Both the position numbers and the translations under genes were made by a program. This document shows, one piece after another, positions 7,524 through 15,130 of a DNA stretch of 47,440 nt; the first letter of the stretch is position 1; every line of letters begins with the position of its first letter. The notes beneath the pieces were generated by a model, which saw only the letters and a list, made by a program, of their open reading frames with translations, was not told where the DNA came from and made no database searches. The DNA is from DATGEP01 sp035310125 (GTDB lineage Bacteria > Chloroflexota > Ktedonobacteria > Ktedonobacterales > JADMIN01), in contig DATGEP010000077.1 of assembly GCA_035310125.1 (NCBI GenBank), positions 1-47,440 of the forward strand, in the 5' to 3' direction.

Positions 7524-9155
7524 CTACGGATGTGTCCACGAATACGACCCGGTATCGTACTGCAGTCCATTTTGTTGATAGGTGAACGAGTAGGACAGCG
7601 TTTGCCCCGCGCTCATCCCGCCGACGCTGTACTCCCACCGCGCCTTCCCGCTATTGTATGCCATCTGCACGTTCTGCTGCACTTGTCCAGGCAAGGTATA
7701 ATGCACGATCACGTATCCCGCCGTCCAGCCGCACGGCTCGAACCACGGCAGGGCCGACGTTGATCCCGAGTTGTCAACGCCTTGCAGGTAACTGCCCGAC
7801 GGGCAAGGCACTGGTGTCGGCGTAGGCGTCGAGGCCGGAGTAGGTGTCGGCCCTCCTCCGCTCGAATCAGTCCACGAATACGACCCGGTATCGTACTGCA
7901 ACCCATTTTGTTGATAGGTGAACGAATAGGACAGCGTCTGCCCCGCGCTGATGCCGTTTACCGTGTACTCCCAGCGTGCTGTCCCGCTGTCATACGTCAT
8001 CTGCACGTTCTGCTGCACCTGGCCGGGCACCGTGTAATGCAGGATCACATACCCCGCCGTCCAGCCGCACGGCTCAAACCAAACTTGTGCCGTACTCGCA
8101 CCGGTGTTCGCCGCTCCCTGTGCGAAACTACCCGACGGGCACGAAGATGGAGTCGCTGTCGCTGCCGGCGTGGCGGTCGGTGCGCCGGCTGAGGTGAACA
8201 CATGCACATAGTCAACGAGTAGCGGCACGCCCGACTGCGTTGAGGCTGTCGGTCCGCCGCCAAATGCCGCTGGGAAGGCGCCGCCCATCGCGACGTTCAA
8301 GATGATGAAAAACCCATGATCTACCGCGTTGGCCCAGGTTGTGGCGTCCATCCCTGGATTATTAGAATACACCTGCCAGAATTGCACCCCATCGAGATAC
8401 CAGCGGATCTCCTCCGGCTGGGTCGTCCGGTCAATCTCGACCCGATAGGTATGGAACGCGGCCTGACAGGTGCTCGGAGAGCAGGATTTCTGGCCGCCCA
8501 GCCCGTTCGTCTCGTTGCATGGACCGCCCGGATCAACACCGCAATGCAGCGTACCCCACTCGTTGTTGATGCCGTTGACGTTCTCCATGGCATCCACTTC
8601 GCCCACGCTCGGCCAGTTGGTGTAGACGCCCCGGAACGCCGCGCCCAGCATCCAGAACGCTGGCCAGTAGCCCGCGGCGGCGTTGCCCGTCACGTTCGGC
8701 ATTTGTAGCGAAGCTTCCACAGCCAGCTCGCCGCCCGCCGGTGCCGCGAAGTTCGTTTGTTGCGTCTCGATTCGCCCCGACGTCCATGTTCCGTTGCTCA
8801 AAATCGGCTTGATGGCGAGGTGACCGGATCCGTCCAGATACACGTTGTTGGTGCTGGTAGTATTCGTCTCCACCTCACCGGTGCCCCAGTTCGCCGCGCC
8901 CCCTGGATAGCTCGTGCCGGTGTCATACAGCCAGTTGGTGCTGCTGGGCGCCGTACCGGCTGCCCCATTGAAGTCATCGCCCCAAACCTGCGTCCAGCTT
9001 GCGGCCCTTGCGGTCGGCGCACCGTTTACGCGCAACGAAATCGCCGAGGCAACCACCACCACAGATATGATGAGCAACGTCGCGGTCCCAGGAGAGAGCC
9101 GTCTGCGTAACCGATGTGAGCTGCGAGCCTGGTCTCCACGTGAAAACAGCTGCAT
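7524..9155 (-). CDS. Secreted GH16 beta-glucanase with two C-terminal glucan-binding repeats
   Basis: This is a 543-aa secreted endo-beta-glucanase, probably laminarinase type (beta-1,3). The start is the ATG at 9155, preceded by AAAGGAGCG; the longer upstream open frame lacks a ribosome site. An Arg-rich start and a hydrophobic stretch (about 25-42) give a signal peptide ending near ARAA (52). The GH16 domain covers about 53-322 with the active-site motif GEVDAMEN (nucleophile Glu186, Asp188, acid/base Glu191). Pro/Thr linkers then separate two near-identical repeats of about 91 residues (339-429 and 451-541), each with CPSGS, WFEPCGWTAGYV and SFTYQQNGLQYDTGSYSW. They resemble CBM56-like beta-1,3-glucan-binding modules (moderate confidence). 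A consensus promoter and LacI-type operators lie upstream. Confidence 0.88.
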   Translation of the reverse strand: MQLFSRGDQARSSHRLRRRLSPGTATLLIISVVVVASAISLRVNGAPTARAASWTQVWGDDFNGAAGTAPSSTNWLYDTGTSYPGGAANWGTGEVETNTTSTNNVYLDGSGHLAIKPILSNGTWTSGRIETQQTNFAAPAGGELAVEASLQMPNVTGNAAAGYWPAFWMLGAAFRGVYTNWPSVGEVDAMENVNGINNEWGTLHCGVDPGGPCNETNGLGGQKSCSPSTCQAAFHTYRVEIDRTTQPEEIRWYLDGVQFWQVYSNNPGMDATTWANAVDHGFFIILNVAMGGAFPAAFGGGPTASTQSGVPLLVDYVHVFTSAGAPTATPAATATPSSCPSGSFAQGAANTGASTAQVWFEPCGWTAGYVILHYTVPGQVQQNVQMTYDSGTARWEYTVNGISAGQTLSYSFTYQQNGLQYDTGSYSWTDSSGGGPTPTPASTPTPTPVPCPSGSYLQGVDNSGSTSALPWFEPCGWTAGYVIVHYTLPGQVQQNVQMAYNSGKARWEYSVGGMSAGQTLSYSFTYQQNGLQYDTGSYSWTHP

Positions 9156-9370
9156 GAGTCGCTCCTTTTTGTTGGTCGAGCCGATACTTTCGCACGGTAA
9201 TCCTGCGACACAAACACTCAACAGCGGGGAAGAGTGCGGCGCGCCCGCATCTCCGGCATTTGTCAGCCGATCAGAACCGTTCTCGCCTCCTTTCTTGCCA
9301 ATTTGCCTATCGTCCCCTGCCGGCTCCATGACAGATAGGCAGCGCTATGGCACGCCAGCCACGCATCCTC

Positions 9371-9394
9371 GAAAGCGTTACCGGTAGCGTTTCC
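9371..9394 (-). promoter_or_regulatory. LacI-type operator at the glucanase promoter
   Basis: Two adjoining 12-base units, GAAAGCGTTACC (9371-9382) and GGTAGCGTTTCC (9383-9394), make a 24-base imperfect palindrome (9 of 12 positions match). The central CG of each unit is typical of LacI/GalR operators. The site starts just downstream of the glucanase -10 element and covers the expected transcription start, so binding would block transcription. Confidence 0.72.
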
Positions 9395-9398
9395 AGCA

Positions 9399-9427
9399 AG
9401 TATACGTATGCGCGGACTTCTTGTCAA
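9399..9427 (-). promoter_or_regulatory. Consensus sigma70-type promoter of the glucanase gene
   Basis: On the minus strand TTGACA (9427 to 9422) and TATACT (9404 to 9399) are both perfect, with an ideal 17-base spacer. The expected start is near 9392, inside the operator at 9371-9394. The untranslated leader would be about 235 bases. A perfect promoter that is strongly repressible fits an inducible extracellular enzyme. Confidence 0.8.
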
Positions 9428-9597
9428 GCACCCTCGTCACTCACGCTTCCATCACATGCCGCGTCTCTGTAGGGCGCACCGCGTACGCCACTCCATAGGG
9501 GCACTCACTATCCCTGTTACACCGCCTTGTGACGGAGCTTTCCGTTGATGCGAAATTCCGCGCTGATATATGGTAAGATGCTTCATATGGTTCAGTC

Positions 9598-9613
9598 CCG
9601 GTAGCGTTACCGG
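9598..9613 (+). promoter_or_regulatory. LacI-type operator upstream of the repressor gene
   Basis: CCGGTAGCGTTACCGG is a 16-base palindrome with 7 of 8 positions matched and a central CG. Its core GGTAGCGTTACC matches both half units of the site at 9371-9394. It lies downstream of a possible promoter (TTGATG at 9545, TATATG at 9567) and upstream of the repressor ATG, so it should mediate autoregulation. Confidence 0.7.
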
Positions 9614-9735
9614 AACACGCCGATTTCTTCGCGCGATCGGCGGCGCGGAGCGGCAGAACATCCGTTGGACGCCTGCCAGTATGCGGTGGTGGGATGAGTG
9701 GGGCGGTTCGCCGCGGAATACCAGGGGAGAGCAGC

Positions 9736-10875
9736 ATGACGAAAAAAGCGAGAATTCAAGATATTGCGCGCCTCGCCGGAGTCTCCGTGTCAACCGTTTC
9801 GCGTGTCCTGAATAAAAAGCCCGATGTGGAGACGGCGACCCGCGAGCGCGTGCTGCGAGTCATGGACGAGCAGGGCTTTGTCCCCAACGTCTCCGCCACG
9901 CGTCTGGCCGGGGGCCGAAGCCAGATCCTCGGCGTGCTCGTCCCGTCGCTGTCATGGCCCTTCATTCCCGGCATCATGCACGGAGACGTCGTAACCTCCC
10001 TGCAATGGCCGCTTCTTCCAGAGATCATGCGTGGCGTAACTGAGTGCGTTGGAGAAACATCCTATGAGCTGCTGCTCTACAGTATCAGCCGGGAAAGAGA
10101 CCACCACGAGGTCATCAATCGCATCCTGGTGACGCAGCTCATCTCTGGTTTGCTGGCAATCTTCCCCGGCCAGGCATCCGAGCAGCTTGCGCACTTGCAC
10201 GATCACGGTCTCCCAGTGGTGCTGATTGATGACCAGGAGGCGCATCCCAACCTGCCGTGGGTCGGCACCGACAACCGCTATGGTGCCTACCTGGCCATCA
10301 AACACTTGCTGCGCCTGGGCCATCGCCGCATCGGCTACATTCGTGGCCTCTACACCTGCTCCGAGGAGCGCTATCAAGGCTACAGTGACGCGCTTCGCGA
10401 GGCGGGCCTCACCCCCGATCCGTCGCTCGTCTTGCAAGGTGACTTCGAGTTCAGCGGCGGGCGCGCCTGTGCCCGCGCTTTCTTCGCCATGCCGGAGCGT
10501 CCTACCGCCATCTTCGCCGGCAACGACCAGATGGCCTACGGCGTCCTGGCGACCGCTCAACAGCAAGGGGTGCGTGTCCCGGAAGACGTCGCGGTGGTCG
10601 GTTTCGACGATCTGCCTATCTCCGGCTACATCCGTCCCGCGCTCACCACGGTGCATCAGCCGTTCTTCGAGATGGGCCAGCGCGCGGCCCAGCTTCTCAT
10701 TTCCCTGGTAGATACGCCCGCCTCATTCTCCACGCCCGCGCGCCACGTGAGCGTGCCGGCATCCAGCACCGCCGCCGCACCACGTATTCAGCTCGCCACC
10801 AGCCTGACAGTACGGGAGTCCTGCGGCGCGCACGACCGCTATCAGGTTTCGCTGCCAACCCCTGGCGCTCACTAA
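9736..10875 (+). CDS. LacI/GalR-family transcriptional repressor with internal duplication
   Basis: This is a 379-aa sugar-responsive repressor, about 35-40 residues longer than usual. The helix-turn-helix is at the very start (IQDIARLAGVSVSTVSRVLN), followed by the hinge with the minor-groove motif SATRLAGG and a periplasmic-binding-protein-like effector domain ending in VGFDDLPISGYIRPALTTV. The ATG at 9736 has GGGGAG upstream; the frame is open further but lacks a site. At residues 71-104 a segment occurs twice in imperfect form (SLSWPFIPGIMHGDVVT then SLQWPLLPEIMRG), whereas family members have one copy. It is divergent from the GH16 gene and is the obvious candidate to bind the palindromes at 9371 and 9598. 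The effector is probably a glucan oligosaccharide (inference). Confidence 0.9.
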   Translation: MTKKARIQDIARLAGVSVSTVSRVLNKKPDVETATRERVLRVMDEQGFVPNVSATRLAGGRSQILGVLVPSLSWPFIPGIMHGDVVTSLQWPLLPEIMRGVTECVGETSYELLLYSISRERDHHEVINRILVTQLISGLLAIFPGQASEQLAHLHDHGLPVVLIDDQEAHPNLPWVGTDNRYGAYLAIKHLLRLGHRRIGYIRGLYTCSEERYQGYSDALREAGLTPDPSLVLQGDFEFSGGRACARAFFAMPERPTAIFAGNDQMAYGVLATAQQQGVRVPEDVAVVGFDDLPISGYIRPALTTVHQPFFEMGQRAAQLLISLVDTPASFSTPARHVSVPASSTAAAPRIQLATSLTVRESCGAHDRYQVSLPTPGAH

Positions 10876-10899
10876 CCCTGGCGCTCACTAACCCTGGCG
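10861..10899 (+). repeat. Tandem 16-base repeat across the repressor stop codon
   Basis: The unit CCTGGCGCTCACTAAC occurs at 10861-10876 and 10877-10892 and then begins a third time (CCTGGCG). The repressor stop TAA (10873-10875) lies in the first copy. It looks like recent replication slippage; the second copy also supplies an in-frame-independent spare stop. Confidence 0.8.
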
Positions 10900-11156
10900 T
10901 ACCGATTCGAGGAAGCTACAAAGGTATCCTGCCCGCATCACGCCAATCTCGCGTCCGGTCATGTCCCTCTCCGCCCGTCTTTGACCGTCGCGCCGCCCGC
11001 CCATGCGTGATACGCTCACCACTGAAAATCCCAACCTGCGGTCACGTTGAATGGAGCGGCACATGAAACGCGAAATCGCGGCAAAAACGGCAACCAAATC
11101 CGCGCGGCCCGGCAACAACGGCACCCTACGACAACCCTTTCGCCTGACTTGTAAGT

Positions 11157-11171
11157 GCGTCCGGCGGACGC
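11157..11171 (+). repeat. Small hairpin element related to the pst-operon repeats
   Basis: GCGTCC, GGC loop, GGACGC, followed by CCGCC, matches the hairpin at 4693-4711. It lies inside the repeat-rich non-coding region and supports a dispersed family of short GC palindromes in this genome. Confidence 0.5.
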
Positions 11172-11486
11172 CCGCCTGGGCCAGACGTGAAATCCCGCAT
11201 TCCGGCAGAATCGGCAACCGATTTTCAGATTCCGGCAGAATCGGCAACCACTCTCCCCCTCGCCGCGCGGATGTGGGTGTGGATTCCGGCAGAATCGGCA
11301 ACCCATTTTCGAATTCCGGCAAAAACGGCAACCGTCGCCGTGGCCGATAGTGGATTCCGGCAGAATTGGCAACCGTCGTCGTGGCCTATCGTGGATTCCG
11401 GCAGAATCGGCAACCGAATCTCGAATTTCGGCAGAATCGGCAACCGCCTCCCGCTGCCTCTCCCCGCCCTCGCCGCGCCCGCTGTC

Positions 11487-11545
11487 GGGGCGCTGCCTGC
11501 TGCGCCCATCCCCGCCTATCCGTAGGGGCGCTGCCTGCTGCGCCC
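11487..11545 (+). repeat. Two identical 21-base GC-rich copies within the repeat region
   Basis: The same 21-base sequence, starting GGGGCGCTGCC and ending TGCTGCGCCC, occurs at 11487-11507 and 11525-11545. GGGCGC and GCGCCC at its ends can pair. The copies interrupt the CGGCA array and account for the long 145-base step there. Confidence 0.7.
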
Positions 11546-11779
11546 GCCGGGCCAGGGCTGCGGTTCCCATTTCCGGCAGAATCGGCAACCGATTACCTGG
11601 CGAAATCTTAGATTCCGGCAGAATCGGCAACCGAATACCCGCCAAATCCAGCGCTTCCTTCCGCTTCGCCCGTTCATCGCCGGAATATCTCCACATCCGG
11701 AGGTAAGGGTGGACGGCTGTATCCCCCTCCCTGCGGTATCATCACACCATCGAAGCATTCACCGACAGGAGCCTTCACT

Positions 11780-13099
11780 ATGCGGGCCATCTTCGTCCAC
11801 ACCGCTGATAACCACCTCGGCTACGAGCAATACGGCATGAAAGAGCGCTTCAACGACTTCGCCCGCGCCTTCCTCGCCGTCATAGACGCCGCCATCGAGC
11901 GCCATGCCGATTTCTTCGTCGTCGCCGGCGACCTCTTCAACAAGCGCGCCATTGACGCCATGACCCTCATGCAGGCGAAGACTGCCTTCGAGCGCCTGAA
12001 AAACGCTGGTATTCCCGCCATTGCCATCGAAGGCAACCATGACCGCAGCTACTACCGCGACGGCATCTCCTGGCTTCAGTTCCTCTGCTGGGACGGCCTG
12101 GTCCAGCTTCTCAACCCCACAGTTCGCGACGGCGTGCCCGACATCGTCCCGCTCGATCCGAAATCGCTTCGCGGCGCCTACGTTGACCTCAAAGACGGCA
12201 AGATTCGCGTCTACGGCCTGCCCTGGTACGGCGCCAGCACCGCCCGCGTCATGCAGAGCTTCGCCCGCGAGCTTGAGACCATCCGCGACGAAGAAACCCG
12301 CGCTGGCGTCGAATATCGCGTCCTCCTCATGCACACCGGCATCGAAGGCATCGTTCCTCAAATGCATGGCCTTCCCACCTACGAAGAGTTCCAGCCCCTT
12401 CGCGGCCTGGTTGACTATGTCGGCCTCGGTCATGTTCACAAACAGTATGAGCGCGACAGCTGGCTGTACAATCCCGGCTCAACCGAAACCTGGGGCGCAG
12501 AAGAAAGCGCCTGGGAACGCGGCTACTACGTCGTCACGATCAACACGGATGATCTGGCGGTAGATCAGCCGCGCCACACCGCCGAGCATGTCATCAACCC
12601 GCGCCGCCCCTTCCTCCGCTTCACCTTCCGTGTAGACGGCGTGCCCGATCCCACTGCCCTCTACGCTCGCTTCGAGCGCGAGTGCCGCCAGTGGGCGCGC
12701 GATAATCCCGAAACCACCACGCGTGCCGCCGAGCCAGTCATAGACATCGCCCTCAGCGGTATCATGAGCTTTGACTCCGCCGCCTGGGAGCGCCCCCGGC
12801 TGGAGGAGACCGTCAAGACCTTCTTCCAACCTCTCACCGTCCGCATCCACGACGGCACCCGCGACAGCGACTACGATCCTTTCGAGGGTGACGAAGCGGA
12901 TGGCCGCGACCGTTCCACCTGGCACCAGCTCGAAATCCATATCTTCCAGGAGCTGATCGCCCGCGACGCTCGCTATCTCCCCAACGCGCCACAGTGGGCT
13001 AATGTCCTCGCCGACCTCAAGCAAATGGCCCTGAGCGGCGAAGATCCCGCCGCCATCGCCCGCAAGCTCCGTGAGGCACGCGCGCTGCTGGTGAGCTGA
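11780..13099 (+). CDS. SbcD/Mre11-like DNA repair nuclease
   Basis: This is a 439-aa metallophosphoesterase of the SbcD/Mre11 type, the nuclease half of a hairpin- and end-processing complex. All five phosphoesterase motifs are visible near the N-terminus: HTADNHLG (Asp10, His12), VVAGDLFN, EGNHDR, LLMHTG and GLGHVHK. A capping/C-terminal domain follows (about 250-439), with acidic, Arg-rich segments and no similarity I can name. ACAGGAG precedes the ATG. No SbcC/Rad50 ATPase gene is adjacent, which is unusual because sbcD and sbcC normally form an operon. The gene starts about 150 bases after the repeat array. It could alternatively be an exonuclease working with an unlinked partner. Confidence 0.85.
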   Translation: MRAIFVHTADNHLGYEQYGMKERFNDFARAFLAVIDAAIERHADFFVVAGDLFNKRAIDAMTLMQAKTAFERLKNAGIPAIAIEGNHDRSYYRDGISWLQFLCWDGLVQLLNPTVRDGVPDIVPLDPKSLRGAYVDLKDGKIRVYGLPWYGASTARVMQSFARELETIRDEETRAGVEYRVLLMHTGIEGIVPQMHGLPTYEEFQPLRGLVDYVGLGHVHKQYERDSWLYNPGSTETWGAEESAWERGYYVVTINTDDLAVDQPRHTAEHVINPRRPFLRFTFRVDGVPDPTALYARFERECRQWARDNPETTTRAAEPVIDIALSGIMSFDSAAWERPRLEETVKTFFQPLTVRIHDGTRDSDYDPFEGDEADGRDRSTWHQLEIHIFQELIARDARYLPNAPQWANVLADLKQMALSGEDPAAIARKLREARALLVS

Positions 13100-13125
13100 T
13101 CGTTCCATACACCTTGGAGGCTTCC

Positions 13126-14013
13126 ATGGGAACCGGCGCTACCTCATCCACCACCACCGAGCCACACCTTTCACGCCGCATGTGGCAGACGCTCGAACCC
13201 TACCATGCGATGATCTACTTCGCCCCCGAAGCTCGCGACGCATTCGCCACCATCGGCCTCAAGGGCTACTGGATGGGTTACTTCGCCTCCCGCGCCGCGC
13301 CGCTTGGTCATGTCCCGGCGGAGGTCGTCACCGCCACCTTCTACAACTTCCACCCGCGCATGGTCGCCCGCGCCATCCCTGATGCATGGCGCTTTGCCGA
13401 ACCCGCACGTATCCTCGCCGCTCGCTACGATGCCGCTCATGCCGCGCTCACCCGTCTCCTGGGTGACGCCGCCGCTTCGGATGATCTCGCGGAAGCCGCT
13501 GCCCTCGCGCGCCGCGCCGCCGAAGCCTGCCCGATAATCGGGCGCCCACTCTTCGCCTCCTACGCGGCCCTGCCCTGGCCCGACCTGCCGCATCTCACCC
13601 TCTGGCATGCCACCACCCTTCTGCGTGAGTTTCGCGGCGACGGGCATGTCCATGCCCTCCTCGCCAGCGACATAGACGGCTGCGAAGCCCATATCACGCT
13701 CTCCGCGACCGGCCGCGTCCCACGCGCTGCGCTCCAGCCCCAGCGTGGCTGGAGCGACGACGAATGGACCGCCGCCGAGGAGCGCCTGCGCCAGCGCGGC
13801 TGGCTCGATGCCGCTGGAACCCTCACACCAGCCGGTCGCGCTGCCCGCGACGCCGTCGAAGCGCGCACCGATGAGCTGGCGCTGCCGCCCTGGCAAGCAA
13901 TAGGTAGCGAGGGCTGTGCTCGCCTCCATCAACTCGCCTGGCCGCTCAGTGATCGTATCGTCACTGGCGGTGGCATTCCGATACCAAATCCGGTGGGCAT
14001 ATCCTGGCCATGA
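13126..14013 (+). CDS. SCO6745-family protein (winged-helix-like, function unknown)
   Basis: This is a 295-aa protein of the SCO6745 family, recognisable by MWQTLEPYHAMIYFAPEA, GYWMGYFASRAAPLG and the conserved FYNFHPRMVARAIPDAW. The C-terminal third (WTAAEERLRQRGWLDAAGTLT followed by PAGRAARDAVEARTD) reads like a MarR-type winged helix, which is how such proteins are often labelled, although DNA binding is unproven. The start is ATG 13126 with TTGGAGG six bases upstream; an in-frame TTG at 13114 is part of that ribosome site. It follows the SbcD-like gene by 26 bases and is probably co-transcribed with it. Confidence 0.75.
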   Translation: MGTGATSSTTTEPHLSRRMWQTLEPYHAMIYFAPEARDAFATIGLKGYWMGYFASRAAPLGHVPAEVVTATFYNFHPRMVARAIPDAWRFAEPARILAARYDAAHAALTRLLGDAAASDDLAEAAALARRAAEACPIIGRPLFASYAALPWPDLPHLTLWHATTLLREFRGDGHVHALLASDIDGCEAHITLSATGRVPRAALQPQRGWSDDEWTAAEERLRQRGWLDAAGTLTPAGRAARDAVEARTDELALPPWQAIGSEGCARLHQLAWPLSDRIVTGGGIPIPNPVGISWP

Positions 14014-14121
14014 TCGCTGGCGCCTGCTATCGTGGTAAGTGGGAGACATTGGCGGCAACGGCGCGGCTCGCCACAGCGTCCGAGTCGCACAAGCGCTCCT
14101 TGCACCGTGAGAGAATCAAGA

Positions 14122-14148
14122 GCCGCCAACTCCAAAGTAGTTGGCGGC
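14122..14148. terminator. Hairpin between convergent genes
   Basis: A perfect 10-base stem, GCCGCCAACT (14122-14131) and AGTTGGCGGC (14139-14148), with loop CCAAAGT lies between the converging SCO6745-family and Dabb genes. It probably ends both transcripts; a U-run is missing. Confidence 0.6.
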
Positions 14149-14171
14149 ACACGAAAGCGGATCAGATGGCT

Positions 14172-14471
14172 TCAATGGCGTTCGGAGCCAGCTACATAGC
14201 TACCCACAGCCGTAGACTCAGCCATGCGGCTCAACAACCGCACCGCGCGGGCATGCTGCGGATGCCGGCCCAGCCGGTGCAGCGCCTCCTCGTCCACCAG
14301 ATCCACCACCACCAGCGCGTGACGGTAGGCCGGCGCCTTGTTCGCGCCATATCGCACACGCTCGACGCCAGGAATCTCGACAAGCAGATCATATACGTCG
14401 CGCAGCGTACGCTCGATCACCTCACGGGTGACGCCCGGCTTGATCCGCAGAACAACCTCGTGCCTCATCAT
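14172..14471 (-). CDS. Dabb (stress-responsive alpha/beta-barrel) domain protein
   Basis: This is a small 99-aa protein of the dimeric alpha-beta barrel type. The start MMRHEVVLRIKPGVT and the segment EIPGVERVRYGANKAPAYRHALVVVDL match the Dabb pattern (RH-x-V-x-x-x-K-x-G-V at the N-terminus, then a central helix and strands). Such proteins form homodimers; some are stress-induced and some are cyclases or monooxygenases, so no reaction can be assigned. Two adjacent ATG codons (14471, 14468) are possible starts. It is divergent from the coiled-coil gene at 14606. Confidence 0.75.
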   Translation of the reverse strand: MMRHEVVLRIKPGVTREVIERTLRDVYDLLVEIPGVERVRYGANKAPAYRHALVVVDLVDEEALHRLGRHPQHARAVRLLSRMAESTAVGSYVAGSERH

Positions 14472-14605
14472 AATGGGCTGTCGCCACCTTCCGCTCAAAC
14501 GCGATTTGCGCAATCAGGTATTTGTACGAACAGATATCAGGTAGAAAATAGCACAAATGCAGGGTGAAAGACAAAAACACCTCGCTGACAGACAGGAGTG
14601 AGCCT

Positions 14606-15079
14606 ATGCAAGAGATGGATCGCCGGGTTGGCTTCCTCCGCCTCATGCTCGCCGACATCACCGACCGCGAGCGCCAGACAGGCGAAGCTACGAAGCAGCT
14701 CCGCACGCAGCTTACCCATGTCGCCGATGTCACCGCTCAGTTCAACGGCGCCGTCGCCACCGCCCTCGCCGCGATGTCCGAGATCGAAGAGCGACTAGCA
14801 CAGCAAGACATGCTTCTGCGCCACCTTGGCATGCTGCGCCGGAGCGCTCGTGCCGAGCTGGATGCTCTGCTCGTCACCCGCGACATTGCCGCCGCCCGCG
14901 ACCGGCTGGTCGAGCTGGAGGCCCAGCGCCAATCCATCGCGCCCGGCGCGCCCGACGCCGTTCAGCGGCTCGCCGGTATAGATGCCGAGATGCGCGAGCT
15001 GCGCAGCCACATCGAAGCCGCCAGTGACATTGCGGCTCGCTCACTGGCCAGTCACACAGGCGATCACGAGCGAGCATGA
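14606..15079 (+). CDS. Coiled-coil protein of unknown function
   Basis: This is a 157-aa soluble protein, almost entirely helical, rich in Ala, Arg, Glu and Leu with heptad-like spacing (for example RARQTGEATKQLRTQL-like stretches and ALAAMSEIEERLAQQDMLL). There is no signal peptide, membrane segment or Cys cluster. ACAGGAG lies upstream of the ATG at 14606; the frame stays open to 14564 without a better site. I do not recognise a family. The shape suggests a scaffold or chaperone-like oligomer. It converges on proS with a 51-base gap. Confidence 0.6.
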   Translation: MQEMDRRVGFLRLMLADITDRERQTGEATKQLRTQLTHVADVTAQFNGAVATALAAMSEIEERLAQQDMLLRHLGMLRRSARAELDALLVTRDIAAARDRLVELEAQRQSIAPGAPDAVQRLAGIDAEMRELRSHIEAASDIAARSLASHTGDHERA

Positions 15080-15130
15080 CCATCATAGATAGCGACCTCT
15101 CGCCGCGAAACTATCGCGAGACTATAAGGC

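Larger units (their letters stand above)
11073..11633. repeat. Interspersed array of ten ATTCCGGCAGAATCGGCAACC-type repeats
   Basis: About ten copies of a 21-22-base unit lie in the same direction in a non-coding stretch. Counting from the first G of GGCA, copies sit at 11080 (degenerate), 11204, 11234, 11288, 11318, 11359, 11400, 11430, 11575 and 11617. Steps are 124, 30, 54, 30, 41, 41, 30, 145 and 42 bases. Each copy holds two CGGCA half-sites nine bases apart. The 41-base steps are a longer tandem unit that includes GTGGCC-type spacer. The unit reads as peptide repeats in several frames, which shows it is a nucleotide repeat and not a gene. No cas genes are near and spacers are repetitive, so it is not a CRISPR array. 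Confidence 0.85.

Noticed and set aside
9156..9329. Longer N-terminus for the GH16 enzyme
   Set aside because: The extra 58 residues hide the signal peptide and lack a ribosome site; the ATG at 9155 has AAAGGAGCG and opens directly into a signal peptide.
11073..11633. CRISPR array
   Set aside because: Repeats vary in sequence, spacers differ from 9 to over 100 bases and are themselves repetitive, and no cas gene is near.
10888..11758. Open frames with LPILPES-like peptide repeats
   Set aside because: Similar peptide repeats arise in several frames from one nucleotide repeat; no ribosome site or family feature is present.
11780..13099. Part of a defence system
   Set aside because: A single SbcD-like nuclease with repeats is not enough; no restriction, abortive-infection or other defence gene is adjacent.
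15098..15121. Terminator between the coiled-coil gene and proS
   Set aside because: Only six pairs (TCTCGC/GCGAGA) with a long loop and no U-run.
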